Source: Glossina fuscipes
Taxonomy: Eukaryota > Arthropoda > Insecta > Diptera > Glossinidae
Reading direction: 5' to 3'
Length of the DNA stretch: 64,000 bases
Assembly (NCBI RefSeq): GCF_014805625.2
Contig: NW_023998556.1
Coordinates: 9,030-73,029 of the forward strand
Below the pieces are notes generated by a model. It saw only the letters and a list, made by a program, of their open reading frames with translations. It did not search any database and was not told where the DNA came from. Position numbers and translations under genes: made by a program. The stretch's first letter is position 1. Each line of letters starts with the position of its first letter. Shown piece after piece: positions 44,336 to 55,240 of this stretch.

Positions 44336-44712
44336 ACAACATCCTAAAAGCGACATACGCTAATGCTATAAGAAGCCGCTAGTTCAACAGGCTATAGCCT
44401 CCTGTTAGGCGCGAATGGACTTGAATGACTTGAAAGCCAACTAAATGGTCACTTACAAAAGATTGGAAATTACGTTTATCCGTAAAAGTCAAATTATTGT
44501 CACGTTATGATGTCTGTAAATAATCCTCTCTATCTGTCTGAATATCGAACTATTGACTTTGTTATATTTAAGGATACCTGAAGAGGGTCGTAGGTTGTAG
44601 AAACGAGCGCAGGTGTCATACCTACCTGCGGTCTACCCCGAAGTTCGGTCCTGTGACCCTCTAACCTGATTTCTTGACACAAAGAAGAAAACCTTACCAC
44701 ATTTTTACATAT

Positions 44713-45100
44713 TGTCATGAAATTCGCTTTTCTAAGACACAATCCGTATCACTGGATCATGGATATTTTGTTCAAGAAAAATACACTTCAATGTTCTTTT
44801 GTTTACAATTTCATTCCACCTTCACAACACCTTCAACTGCTCATCTTAAATATTTTTTCTACTCCTCTTCCTTCCATAAATATTCTATTTATATATACAT
44901 TTAAGTGCGTTTTTACCATCAAATTACTAGTATCTAATTTTATAGTGTTATTTTGAGTTCGTTAACCTGCTTTTCTAGTACTCGTTTTTGTCGGCCGGCA
45001 GCTGCATGCTGCGAATGTGCATTTAGTTTTTCCCTCTTTAGGTATTTTATTATTTTTTTTTAGTTACCTGTAATGAATAGGGTGTGGGATATCCGTAACA
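44713..45100 (+). repeat. Solo LTR, TGTTACG family
   Basis: 388 bp beginning TGTCATGAAATTCGC and ending ATCCGTAACA. Flanking 4-mers ATAT / ATGT (one mismatch). Related to 11301-11715, 22470-23408 and the minus copy 3436-3855. Confidence 0.65.
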
Positions 45101-45104
45101 ATGT

Positions 45105-45160
45105 ATGTATATATGTATATATATATGTATATATATATGTATATATGTATATACATATTG
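45105..45160. repeat. TA-rich microsatellite (TATATATG units)
   Basis: Runs of TATATG/TATATATATG immediately after the solo LTR. Confidence 0.9.
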
Positions 45161-45240
45161 TAACGGCCGCGAACAAACCTTGGGTAGGGTGTCTGTCGGT
45201 CTGTGTCAACCGCAAGCGGCGCAATAACGGCATGCCGTTA

Positions 45241-45442
45241 GACAAAATCATGCGATTTTGTGGTACCGCAAGTAAATCGCATGATCTTGCGGTATAAGTG
45301 TTTATCTTTTTTTCTTTTTTGATCTCCTTACTTACAAGTACAGGCAAAATCGTATGATTTTGCGGTACCTTTGCTTGCTTTTGCAAGTACAGGCAGAATC
45401 GTATGATTTTGCGGTACCTTTGCTTGCTTTTGCAAGTACAGG
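45241..45442. repeat. 49-bp minisatellite entering an assembly gap
   Basis: Two nearly identical 49-bp units (from about 45347 and 45396) end at the gap. Each has the imperfect palindrome AATCGTATGATTTTGCGGTACC followed by TTTGCTTGCTTTTGCAAG. Degenerate units of the same motif are at 45241-45295. The frames across this array are repeat artefacts. Confidence 0.85.
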
Positions 45443-46211
45443 NNNNNNNNNNNNNNNNNNNNNNNNNNNNNNNNNNNNNNNNNNNNNNNNNNNNNNNNNN
45501 NNNNNNNNNNNNNNNNNNNNNNNNNNNNNNNNNNNNNNNNNNNNNNNNNNNNNNNNNNNNNNNNNNNNNNNNNNNNNNNNNNNNNNNNNNNNNNNNNNNN
45601 NNNNNNNNNNNNNNNNNNNNNNNNNNNNNNNNNNNNNNNNNNNNNNNNNNNNNNNNNNNNNNNNNNNNNNNNNNNNNNNNNNNNNNNNNNNNNNNNNNNN
45701 NNNNNNNNNNNNNNNNNNNNNNNNNNNNNNNNNNNNNNNNNNNNNNNNNNNNNNNNNNNNNNNNNNNNNNNNNNNNNNNNNNNNNNNNNNNNNNNNNNNN
45801 NNNNNNNNNNNNNNNNNNNNNNNNNNNNNNNNNNNNNNNNNNNNNNNNNNNNNNNNNNNNNNNNNNNNNNNNNNNNNNNNNNNNNNNNNNNNNNNNNNNN
45901 NNNNNNNNNNNNNNNNNNNNNNNNNNNNNNNNNNNNNNNNNNNNNNNNNNNNNNNNNNNNNNNNNNNNNNNNNNNNNNNNNNNNNNNNNNNNNNNNNNNN
46001 NNNNNNNNNNNNNNNNNNNNNNNNNNNNNNNNNNNNNNNNNNNNNNNNNNNNNNNNNNNNNNNNNNNNNNNNNNNNNNNNNNNNNNNNNNNNNNNNNNNN
46101 NNNNNNNNNNNNNNNNNNNNNNNNNNNNNNNNNNNNNNNNNNNNNNNNNNNNNNNNNNNNNNNNNNNNNNNNNNNNNNNNNNNNNNNNNNNNNNNNNNNN
46201 NNNNNNNNNNN
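45443..46211. other. 769-N assembly gap
   Basis: Directly follows the 49-bp minisatellite and precedes another tandem repeat, so it most likely hides more repeat units. Confidence 0.95.
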
Positions 46212-46443
46212 ATATCGGAATAATGTAACTATTAAAAATTTGCCAAGAAAATCAAAGTAAACTTTAATTTAATTTGTTATAAGCGAGAGAGATGTGAAAA
46301 TTAATATAAGTAATAAAAGTCAACAGGAAGATCGAACTAACCTTTGTTTTAATTTATCACAAAGGAGATGTGAAAATTAGCATGAGCATTAAAACTTAAC
46401 AAGCAGATCGAGCTAAACGTTGATTTAACTCATTGCAAAGGAA
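46212..46443. repeat. 76-bp tandem repeat, about 2.5 units
   Basis: The phrase GATGTGAAAATTA recurs at 46291 and 46367, followed in both by A-rich sequence, an AGATCGA-CTAA-C segment and a T-rich half. Confidence 0.7.
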
Positions 46444-46447
46444 ATGA

Positions 46448-46732
46448 ATAAAATTGAAAGGAGGTAAACGGCAACAGCAACAACGACGTGGTAATTATCA
46501 ACAGCATTCACGGCAACAGCCAACCATTACCGGTAGGGTGGCGCATCCACCATTCGCAGCCTTTGGTTATCCTGTGGAGCATCCGCCTGCAGCTGTTAGA
46601 GATTCACCAGCAGAACGGCAGAAGCAACAACAACAGCAACAATTTATCGGGAGCATTGGGATAGCTGCAGCCGACAGTGAAAGCGATAATATTCATCAAG
46701 TGAACGATCACCACCACCACCATACTTGTACT
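46448..46732 (+). CDS. Candidate host exon with poly-Gln and poly-His tracts
   Basis: Open frame without a convincing ATG: the only nearby ATG (46444) is followed by a stop, so this would be an internal exon. It encodes G-K-R-Q-Q-Q-Q-R-R, a proline-containing stretch (A-H-P-P-F-A-A-F-G-Y), a Q6 run and a H5 run, then reaches a consensus donor (ACT|GTAAGT, 46733). Such tracts are common in insect regulatory proteins. I cannot name the gene. Codon variety within the Q run (CAA/CAG) and the good donor favour a real exon, but no acceptor is obvious. Confidence 0.35.
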
Positions 46733-47043
46733 GTAAGTTATGTTACTTTTTCTTTTAAGCTATCCAATTTTGTTGTTACCCATGTGTGGCTAAGCGTGCG
46801 CTGCCACCGCTGTGGCTGAGGGGTAGGGGCGTGCACGTGGTGGCCATGTAGGGCCGACGCTAGACGATGACCGACTGACTCACTGGTGACAGACGCACAG
46901 CAGGAAACCGACCGGACCTTTTCGTTCATTTAGTTTGTTTTTTTTATTATTTTTTTTTTGTGTTTTTTTTTTCCTCTTTCTTTGTCTAAAGAAAAATTTC
47001 TAAATCCTCCGCGGCGAGGAAAGAAAAAGAGTTTCATGACAAT

Positions 47044-47120
47044 ATACAGTCCAACCTGTTTTTGTGCGGTGTTTTTTTATGCGCTTTTTTTTGTGCGATT
47101 CTTTTTGTGCGATTCTTTTT
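47044..47120 (+). repeat. Possible pogo/Tigger-type terminal repeat
   Basis: TA followed by CAGTCCAACCTGTTTTTGTG and then several T-rich units ending GTGCGATTC or GTGCGGTG. This is the style of Tigger/pogo ends. No matching opposite end or transposase found, so it is a tentative call. Confidence 0.3.
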
Positions 47121-47664
47121 TTGTACGGTATATGAATATCGACAGATTGAATTTCGCCGAGAGGTTAGGTCAATCTGAACTGTGTTGGTATCACTTTTTT
47201 TGCTATCAGTATGTATGTACACATTGCAACAGCCATTTTCATACCTATTGCATCAGGTCTATGAAGCTTCCTTTTGAGTTTTGCAAACGTTTTAACGAAA
47301 TGAGCCCGACCTAATCCTTCAGTGGAGGTTATCCAAAATCTCACTCGGCTTGCTTAAAAGTTACAGACACTTACACAAAGTTAAATATTTGCAAATCGTC
47401 GAAAGAAATAGATAGACAGATAGATGCGCCACAAGCCATAGGAAATCTTAATGAACGTGGACACTGAAACCGACTTGACGGCTCATTTGCACTTGTAAGT
47501 CTTCAGCTTCGACGTTACTCTCATATACTTCATATTTATCTTATACATAGTTCTACAAAAACAACTAAGAACATAACAGTCGGCTCAGGCCGGCGATTAA
47601 ATATCCTTCACCATATAGTGTAACAAGTTTTTATTTTTTTACAAATTATAGAACACAAAAATTA

Positions 47665-48265
47665 TCACATGTAAATGTCGCAGCCATCATAAAATACAGC
47701 AGCGACTTTAAGATTCAGGATTCTCGGGTCATTGGCGACAATGTCATCGCCAATTTCTGAGCATGCATGTTCTTTTCTTAAGGGCATGTCCTCGAGGCAT
47801 GCCTGGCATCCTAACTGCTCAAGTTTATACTTAGCTATTCCGTAGCCCGTGACCAGACGAATGTAGTCCTTCTCTATTTTGATTAGTTTCCCGGTGACTA
47901 TGTCGTCGAATACTACCCCATCCAGTCCGAATGGCAGGAACTCTTCATCGGCGACCAGGCCGTGTAATCCATCTTTTCTATAAGATGGTAATCGAAGGTT
48001 GTTCTAGAGCCACTTCCCCAAAAATTCGATTTTTGATTTAATTAGGCGGTTGACCAGCTTTATTATGTCCGTCTGATACGTTTTCTCTGCAATGGCGCAG
48101 AAAATCTTGCAGAAGAAATGTTCCAGTAGGTCCTGGCCTACCCTGTAGGCCTGGATAGGTATGCCAGGGTAAGCCTCCAGCAGCTCATCCATTAATTTCA
48201 TAAAGTTGTTTATGGTTTCCACGGTTTCGTCCACTAGCAGGCCCGCACAAAGGTGTCCTCGAGAT
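47665..48265 (-). pseudogene. P-element/THAP9-like transposase C-terminal fragment
   Basis: About 195 codons in one frame with a single TAG (48004-48006). It starts near G-L-L-V-D-E-T-V-E-T-I, includes Q-D-L-L-E-H-F-F-C-K-I, which resembles the S-Q-D-H-L-E-x-F-F motif of P/THAP9-type transposases, and later G-Y-G-I-A-K-Y-K-L followed by C-Q-A-C, similar to the C-terminal Y-I-A-G-Y and Cys-x-x-Cys segment. It ends at 47665. The N-terminal THAP domain and most of the catalytic part are missing. The family call rests on these short motifs only. Confidence 0.4.
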
Positions 48266-48548
48266 GTTTTTTAACTTCTGCTAACATTACAAATACAAAT
48301 ATCTGTCCCGCTGTGTTAATATATAAGGCATTCCATTCTTTGCTTTACCATTAAGAACAAAAAACATATATAATTTATTGTTATTGCATGCAGATTTTTT
48401 GCAGAGAAATAAAAAGTACCGGCTAAATGCAGAAAATTATTTTGCTCGTTGGTGGTAAATACAATAATTTTATGATTTAATTTTAGCAAATGTACTTAAA
48501 AAATATCCATAATAAAACGTTTGTTTGTTTATATGATATTTTTACATA

Positions 48549-48932
48549 AGTTAAATTATTTTTATTTCCTTGGATTTATTAATGAAACGCAATTTATTTG
48601 TTGTATTTTTATTTAATTAATTAAACAATTTATTTCTTAAGTTTGGTTTGGAACTTGTTGTTAAATGGATAGTTGATAAAGAGACTAACTTTTCTTATCG
48701 ATTTATAAAACAGGAAACCTCGGTTTAACCAATAATCCACAGTCAGCATTTATTTTTATTATAGGGTGGGAGATGTTTATGGTAGGGTGCCATTGGATAT
48801 CGGTAAGAAGTGTTTACGTTAACTTTATATGAGAAGTGTTTATATTCACTTAATACGACACTTTAGGTCTGTTTATCGTAATTGTGAGGGTGGTTCGTAA
48901 GTTTGTTTTTTTTATTAGGATGGTCCTTAACT
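48549..48932 (-). repeat. Errantivirus 3' LTR, copy B
   Basis: 384 bp with AGTTAA / TTAACT ends. It is more diverged from the LTRs at 2727 and 40502 than those are from each other. Confidence 0.85.
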
Positions 48933-48943
48933 CTTCCCCCTTT
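48933..48943 (-). promoter_or_regulatory. Polypurine tract for plus-strand priming
   Basis: The minus strand reads AAAGGGGGAAG directly before the 3' LTR, the standard position and composition. Confidence 0.8.
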
Positions 48944-49069
48944 AGAACCGATTGTCCTCAATCGAGATTAAAAATACGGAATGTCGTTGAACTTCAATGG
49001 GGTTCTACGAACCTTGCGTTCCACAGTTCTTAAAGATATGTCGTCGGATCGGACTTGTTCCATTATTGG

Positions 49070-50469
49070 TTAATTCACTATTGTTTCGGTACTATTTTTC
49101 CTACTTTTACAGGCTAGGATTATTATAATCATTATTGTGATCCCGATTACAAATCCCCAGGTTGAGTATTGGTGGACAACGGACTCTGTCTGTAAATACG
49201 ATATTAATCTGGTATTATTGATTTGAAGTTCATCTAGCATCTGCAGAGAGACGAGACGTCTGCGCTCCTTCTCTTCAGGTATTAACTGAAGTATTGAAGG
49301 TAGTACCTTGTAGGTGGGTATTTCCTTGGATATGTAGGTCTTTCCATTAACACGAATTGAAACGTTGTGGAACCTTATTAGGAACGTTCCGTTAAGGAGT
49401 TGTTGTTCCGTTTCTACCTCGAAGGTGCCGGAAAATCCGTTTAATAAGATTACACCGGAAGATATTTCGTCTATAACCGGAAAATGCTGACTGTTTACAA
49501 TATTGCAAGTAGGTTTTTTACTATTTAATAAGTTTGGAATACAATTGGTGTTTGTTATATTCATAAGGTCTTGCCTTTTACAAACAAATAGATTCTGATA
49601 TGATTTGCATTTATTAAGTATCGCGAATATCTCGTCCTTTGATTTTCTGATTGAAGATCGGTTGCCGTGTTATCATTTCTTTTTACGGCTTTTAGAAGAA
49701 TAGTTTCATAAACACGTTCACTGGTGATTGGAATATTGATAATATAGAGGATTGAGATAGAATTAATTAGTATTTTTATTTCGGATAGGTTTAATGCCTC
49801 TTCTATTGTTTCAAATTGTATTTTTTCTCTCTTTATTGCTCCTATTGATAGCTGTATTTCCTCCTCAGATAAAATGAGTGAGTTTATTATTCCAGCCTTA
49901 GCCCAATGTATGGCGTGGTTGAAATTCTGCAGTTCTTCTTTAAGGATTTTTATTTGATATTGAGTATCGGAAATTAATTTTTCTTTATTATAGTTTTTGC
50001 CAGATTTAAATTCTTCTATCGAACTCTTAGTGATCTTGGTTATATTGTTATACCTATCCTCGTAAAGCTTATTGATTATGGTTTGTTGGTTGTTGTTCTG
50101 TAGTAGGTTGTTTATTTTGTCCTGTATTGTCATTAAGTCTTCATGATCGGGATTACCCGCAATCCATTTCCAGGCGGATCCTATGAAATCCAATGATCTT
50201 TTCCTTATTATTTTCCCAGGCTTCAGGCGTCGTAGTAAATTTTCGATTTGACCCATTTCATGCTTGAGATAATGGAATAGAGATTGATCACTGTTATTGT
50301 TGACTATCTTTCCCAATTCATTGATTTTTGTTTCATATTCGTCCAAGTCAATTACGTGGATTAATTTGAAGTTTCCAGTTTGTATTCGTGCTTGTCCAGT
50401 GTGGAGGGGTACCACTTGTGATTTGGAGAAGTCCAAAATTTGTATGTCTCCGGTAATTATGCCAATCAA
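49070..50469 (-). pseudogene. Errantivirus envelope gene, frameshifted
   Basis: Envelope glycoprotein in two frames: 50469-49561 (302 codons) and 49564-49070 (164 codons), so a frameshift lies just before 49560. The first has a furin-type site R-K-R (residues 89-91) followed by S-L-D-F-I-G-S-A-W, the conserved start of the fusion-type subunit of insect errantiviruses. The second has one membrane span near residues 134-153 (G-F-V-I-G-I-T-I-M-I-I-I-I-L-A) and a short basic tail. The true N-terminus is usually supplied by splicing from the leader, so no start codon is assigned. Described only; the copy is not functional as read. Confidence 0.8.
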
Positions 50470-50601
50470 AAACCTGAAATTTGAAGTTTAGTTCCATTTT
50501 TTTGTGTACAGTTTTTCTTGAATTAGTTATAATAATTGTCCCTTTGTCTTCTCTAACTATTTCTTTGTAGTATCGGAATTCGTCCCCTGTTGAGTACTGT
50601 T

Positions 50602-53566
50602 TCATTTCGTTTTGTTGTGGTATTTCAAGACCTGTCTCTGTTTTTCTTTCAGTCTATCAATATTCTGCAGTCTTAATTTTTCAAATTCCTTGGGGTCAAT
50701 GTTGGGTGTGCGTCCATGGAGTAGTTCTACTGGTTTTTTCTTTGTGACGGAATGGATAGTGAAGTTGTATTCATTTACAGCTCGTTCCAGCAATTCTACG
50801 AAGGTCCTTTTTTGTCCATCCGATTTGAGGCATCTCATTATTTCGCACAGAGTAGAATGGAATCGTTCGATCTGTCCATTTATCTCGCTCCTATATGGCG
50901 GTGTGCGATATACCTTGATTTTGAGATCGTCTTCAAGCATAGCCATAATGGGGGCAGATAGCAGTGCCTTTTCATTATCGATTACGATCGTTTTGGGAAT
51001 CCCAAAATAGAACAAGATATCTTGTAGAGGTCTCTTGATTTGTTCAACAGCACGGGATTGGATTGGTTTTGTTATAGCGAATTTGGTAAATTTGTCTATG
51101 GCGGTTAGTACCAGGTGTCTTTCAGTAGAGAAGATATCGATGTGTAGGGTGTGGCCCGTATGGGTTGGAATAGGTGTAGGTTGAATCTCTGTGTTGTTGG
51201 GATGACGATCGTACTTATTTTCCTTACATGTTTTGCAGTTATTAACTATTCTCTTGATTTTGGATGACATGTTTGGGAAGAAATGTTGCTGCGGGATCTG
51301 TAGGCGATTTTCTTTAGCATTTCTATGGGCTCTACGATGTTCCTGACAAATTATTTCTATCTGCTGTTCTTCGATTTCTGTGTCTTTTACTATGGTTTGT
51401 GAGAATTGTGTGTGATAATCCTTAAAATGCTGTGGGTAAAAACTTTGTATTATCCCCATAATTGGTTCTGTGGTGCACAGACCGTTAATAACATTGGGAT
51501 TGAGGTATCTTTTTAACGTCTCTATCAAAGCTTCGTTGGTGAGTTCCTTCTGAGTTATTGTGTGTCTTGAAAAATGACTAAAAGGGGTTTCTAACTTGTA
51601 GCTGTCTTGATTACCTTGCTTAATAATTAACTGATTTCGGAATACGTTTACAGGAACTTCCACTGATGGAATCAAGTGCTGTCCTGAACTTTCGTCGATA
51701 TGGACCGTAGCAGTTAAGGAGTTTATTTCCTTGCTTGTTGGTGGTCTGGACAGGCAGTCGGCTACGATGTTTTCCCTGCCGGGTTTGTGTTCCAACTGGT
51801 AGTTATATTCCTCGAAGATTGCTTTCCATCTTTTGAGCTTCTGGTTCGTGTTTCTATTGCTTAGAGCATAAGTGAGTGGTTGATGGTCTGTAAAAATATT
51901 GACTTTTCCTGATCCATATAGGTAGTTACGCAGCGTTTTCAATGACCATATTATGGCTAGCATTTCCTTCTCGTTTGTGGCGTAGGCCTCTTCTGTCTTA
52001 CTTAGCGTGCGGGATAAGAATTATTGGTCTCCTATCCTGGGATAAAACTGCTCCTATGGCGAAGTTGGATGCGTCTGTTGTAAGCTCGAAGGGTTTATCG
52101 AAGTTGTGATGAGTCAGTATGACTTCATTCGAGCTTAGCGAATTCTTTAGGTGATTGAAGGACTCCATCTCCTCTTTCCCTAACCTTATTAATTTTTTAT
52201 TAGAGGCTTGTTTGGACACGCGTCCATCCTCCCCTCTTAAAAGGCTTGTCAGGGGCTTGGAAAGCTTAGCAAAGTCTTTAATGAACCTCCTATAGTAGCC
52301 TGCCATTCCGAGGAATGATCGTAGATCTTTGAGAGTTTTGGGTGGCGGAAAGTCGAGGATTGCTTGGATTTTGTTGAGGTTGGGCTTAATTCCATTTATA
52401 GTAATAAAACCTAAGAATTCGACTTCATCTCTTAAAAATTCGCATTTGTCGAGCTGAACCTTCAGACTGGCTTTCTCTAAGGTATCAAAGACTTCTTGTA
52501 AGTTGTTGAAGTGGTCATTTTCGTCTTTTCCAAATATGATCACGTCATCGATATAGACGTAGCACCGCTTCCCGATGTGTTCTCTCAGAACATCGTCGAG
52601 AATCCTTTGGAATATTGATCGGGCATTTTTCAAACCAAATGCTAGTCGGACGAACTCGTATTTGCCGTTGTTGACTGAGAAGGCAGTTTTTTGAATGTCA
52701 GATTCTTTGAGTGGTATCTGGTGAAAGCCACTTTTAAGACCAATTATAGAGAAATATTTGTTTTTGTCAAGATTAGCTAATACGTCATTTATTTCCGGAA
52801 TTGGGTATTTATCAGGTATGGTTATTTCGTTTGGTTTGCGGTAGTCCACTACCATTCTGTACTTTTTTTGATCAGAAGAGTCCATTTTTTTCGGTACAAT
52901 CCACACAGGTGAGTTGTACGGGGATTTTGAAGGTCTGATTATGTTATCTTGTAAGAGTTCTTTTATTTGATTGTCTACTTCTTCCTTCAGAGCCATCGGA
53001 TACGGATAGCTTCTAGAGTGGACTGGTTCATCGGACGTTGTTCGGATTTCGGCTAATACGTTTGTTGCGAAGGTCAGTTTTCTATTAGGGTCAGCAAATA
53101 GGTGTGGGCAGTTTTGGAGTAGTCCTTGTAGACGATTGCTTTGTTTTTCAGACAAATGTGAATTGCGTAGTTTTATATTATTGATGTAGCTTGATATGCA
53201 CTGTTTTAGTGGAATTTTAACGTTTGGGTCTGTTGTCATGAAGTCAAGATTGGTATGGATGACTGCATTGAGTTCTCTTAATGTATCGTTACCGATAATG
53301 CCATCGAAAGATTTAAAGCTTGGTAAAATGAAAACTTTGATTTTATTTCTGTTAGGGAATAGGTGCACGTTGGCATGGTGAGTTATTTTTATCTTGCCGC
53401 AGACAGAACTGGCTAGAAAGGGTTTTTCGGTTATAATGGGGTTTCTTATGGGTTTGGGTTGAACATAGTTTTTGTTCGACCCTGTATCTATTAAAAATTT
53501 TAAAATATTTCCACCGCCATTTTTATGTTCAAAATAAGGCAGTGAAGATTGCCTTAATCTAAAAAA
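50602..53566 (-). pseudogene. Errantivirus pol (protease, RT, RNase H, integrase), frameshifted
   Basis: Pol starts in the -1 frame at the slippery site. Protease has L-I-D-T-G-S (53480-53488). RT (53368-51998 frame) has Y-I-D-D at 52544-52555; motif A reads S-I-I-G-L-K-S-G-F, with Gly in place of the catalytic Asp. A frameshift near 52010 splits RNase H: T-T-D-A-S-N is on one side, F-T-D-H-Q-P and A-D-C-L-S-R-P on the other. Integrase (51963-50602) has the zinc ligands (H...H...C-K-T-C) and D (I-D-I-F-S), D (I-D-N-E-K-A), E (N-G-Q-I-E-R-F-H). Its last ~45 codons are in another frame (about 50600-50470). Length and order are typical. Confidence 0.85.
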
Positions 53567-54877
53567 TGAATATCTTCGAGCTCCGGGATTTCACTTGGTT
53601 CCATATTTTCATTATATGTCTCCTCCGGATTTGGTTCTATTGTGCTTCCTCCCTCGTTGTCCTCTTCACACGTTATGTTGTAGGACCTTTGATGTTTGAG
53701 AGGCATTCCTTGATATTGTTGTGAAGTTAATCGTTTTTGTACGTATGTTTGATATTGGTTCGGGCGACTTGCGTAGTTTATGTGTTTGGTCTGCATGCTC
53801 CTGTCTACATCCATTGGTTCACGTGGTTGGGGTTTTGGGGGCACTGGTGGTTGGTATTGAGGATTTTCTTGGAATTTCGGATGGTACGTTCTTGGGTGAT
53901 TGATCCCTTGTTGATACTGTCTGTCAAATGTTGGAGGTGATCTCGGATATTGCCTATGGAAAATTGGACTTGGTTTCTCCTGAATGCCGAACGGTGTCCT
54001 GGCCTCTGAAATGGGCTGATAACTCCTTCTTTACGGTAAGTGTGGAGCTCTGTTCCTTCGGATTGTGGCTTGGCTAGTGTTGGCGTATTGTATCCTGTAG
54101 TTCACATTCTGGAGCTTTAAGCATAAATGCAATGCTTGTGGAAGATCCGTTGGTCCCCTCATGCTGAGTAAACGAGGTAGATCGCCTGTAAGTCCTCTTA
54201 TAAATGTGTCTAAAGCTTTTCCGCGCTATGCCTGAGTCATGTTATTTAATGATTCAGTACCCATGTTTATACAAGAAAGTTTATTAAGAATTAAAGAAAG
54301 ATGCTGATAAACATCCTGATAAAATTCCTGAATGCTTTTACTTCCTTGGATCAGCGTTGTCATCTGATACTCAAGTGTTCCCAGATCCCTCTTGTCCGCA
54401 TAGTGCATGGTTAGATATTTGATATTTTATTCCAGTTAGCGGTGTATTGTAGGATTCAAGGGCTATGTCTTCTTGTCCTACTATTTTGTTTCTTACTACG
54501 TTTAGTATACCATAGTATTTAGGGCTGCCTCTGAGATGGTCATAAATCTTTAATATTCTGTCAACACTTTTCTTCCAAGAACTAAATTCCTCCGGTTTTC
54601 CCGAAAATTCTCTTAGACTTTTGACTACGTCTGGTATAGAGTTAAGTTCGTTTAGGTTAACTTCCGTTGAGGTGTCAATTGTTTGGTCAACGTTGTCGTC
54701 TTCTAGGTCTGGATTAATTGTTTCCTGAAGTACCCGTCTTCCTTCGTCCCTCATCGTTTCTAACACTAGTTCTCTTATTTGTTGTCGCATATCGGACAAA
54801 TTTAAAGCGGACGATCCTGCACCTGTAGTCTGATTTGCATTTAGGGTGGATGGCCTAATTAAATTTTCAATGCTCAT
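53554..54877 (-). pseudogene. Errantivirus gag, copy B, broken
   Basis: Start ATG at 54877 (M-S-I-E-N-L). 54877-54430 has S-L-R-E-F-S-G-K-P-E-E-F and I-Y-D-H-L-R-G-S-P-K-Y-Y. A frameshift near 54430 leads to 54408-54226 ([17 protein letters not shown]), which ends in TAG at a codon that is TAC in copy A. Further on, the C-terminal part (53844-53554) contains M-D-V-D-R-S and Q-R-S-Y-N-I-T and stops just after the slippery site. No zinc knuckle seen, as in the 17.6/297 group. Confidence 0.8.
53560..53566 (-). promoter_or_regulatory. -1 ribosomal frameshift heptamer at gag/pol border, copy B
   Basis: Minus strand T TTT TTA in gag phase, five bases before the gag stop TAA (53554-53556). The -1 frame continues straight into protease. 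Same in copy A (261-267). The flanking 15 bases are also conserved. Confidence 0.7.
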
Positions 54878-54944
54878 TTTGAAATTTGGGTAACTTTGAT
54901 TTTATAGAGAGGAGGGAGAGAGAAAAAAAATTTTGGTGTAATTT

Positions 54945-55240
54945 TCCTATTTTTATATTCCAATAACTCGTGATTTGTCGCGAAGTAAAAGGAAAAAAAA
55001 TTTGACTTTAGGTTTTGATATTCCGATAACTTGTGATATGAGCGCAAAGGAAAGTCTTATATTTAGTTCAGTAATATTCAGATTTTGATAATACGATTAT
55101 TTGTATTTTGTTGAAAAAATTCTTAATTTTAATTTTATTATATTCGAATTTTGATATTCCGATAACTTGTGATTTGTCGAAACTTGTGGTTTGCCGAGAA
55201 ATTCTTAATTTTAATTTTGTGAGTTATCGTAAAAATTCCT
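54945..55240 (-). repeat. Tandem ~70-bp repeats in errantivirus leader, copy B
   Basis: Units with GATATTCCGATAACTTGTG at about 54949, 55015, 55085 (diverged), 55154 and a partial at 55190. Same array in copy A. Leader repeats in related elements (gypsy, Idefix, Tirant) can act as insulators or enhancers; a role here is inference. Confidence 0.65.

Noticed and set aside
45354..46260. Two frames of ~285 codons through the minisatellite gap
   Set aside because: Repeat-derived and mostly N; not coding.
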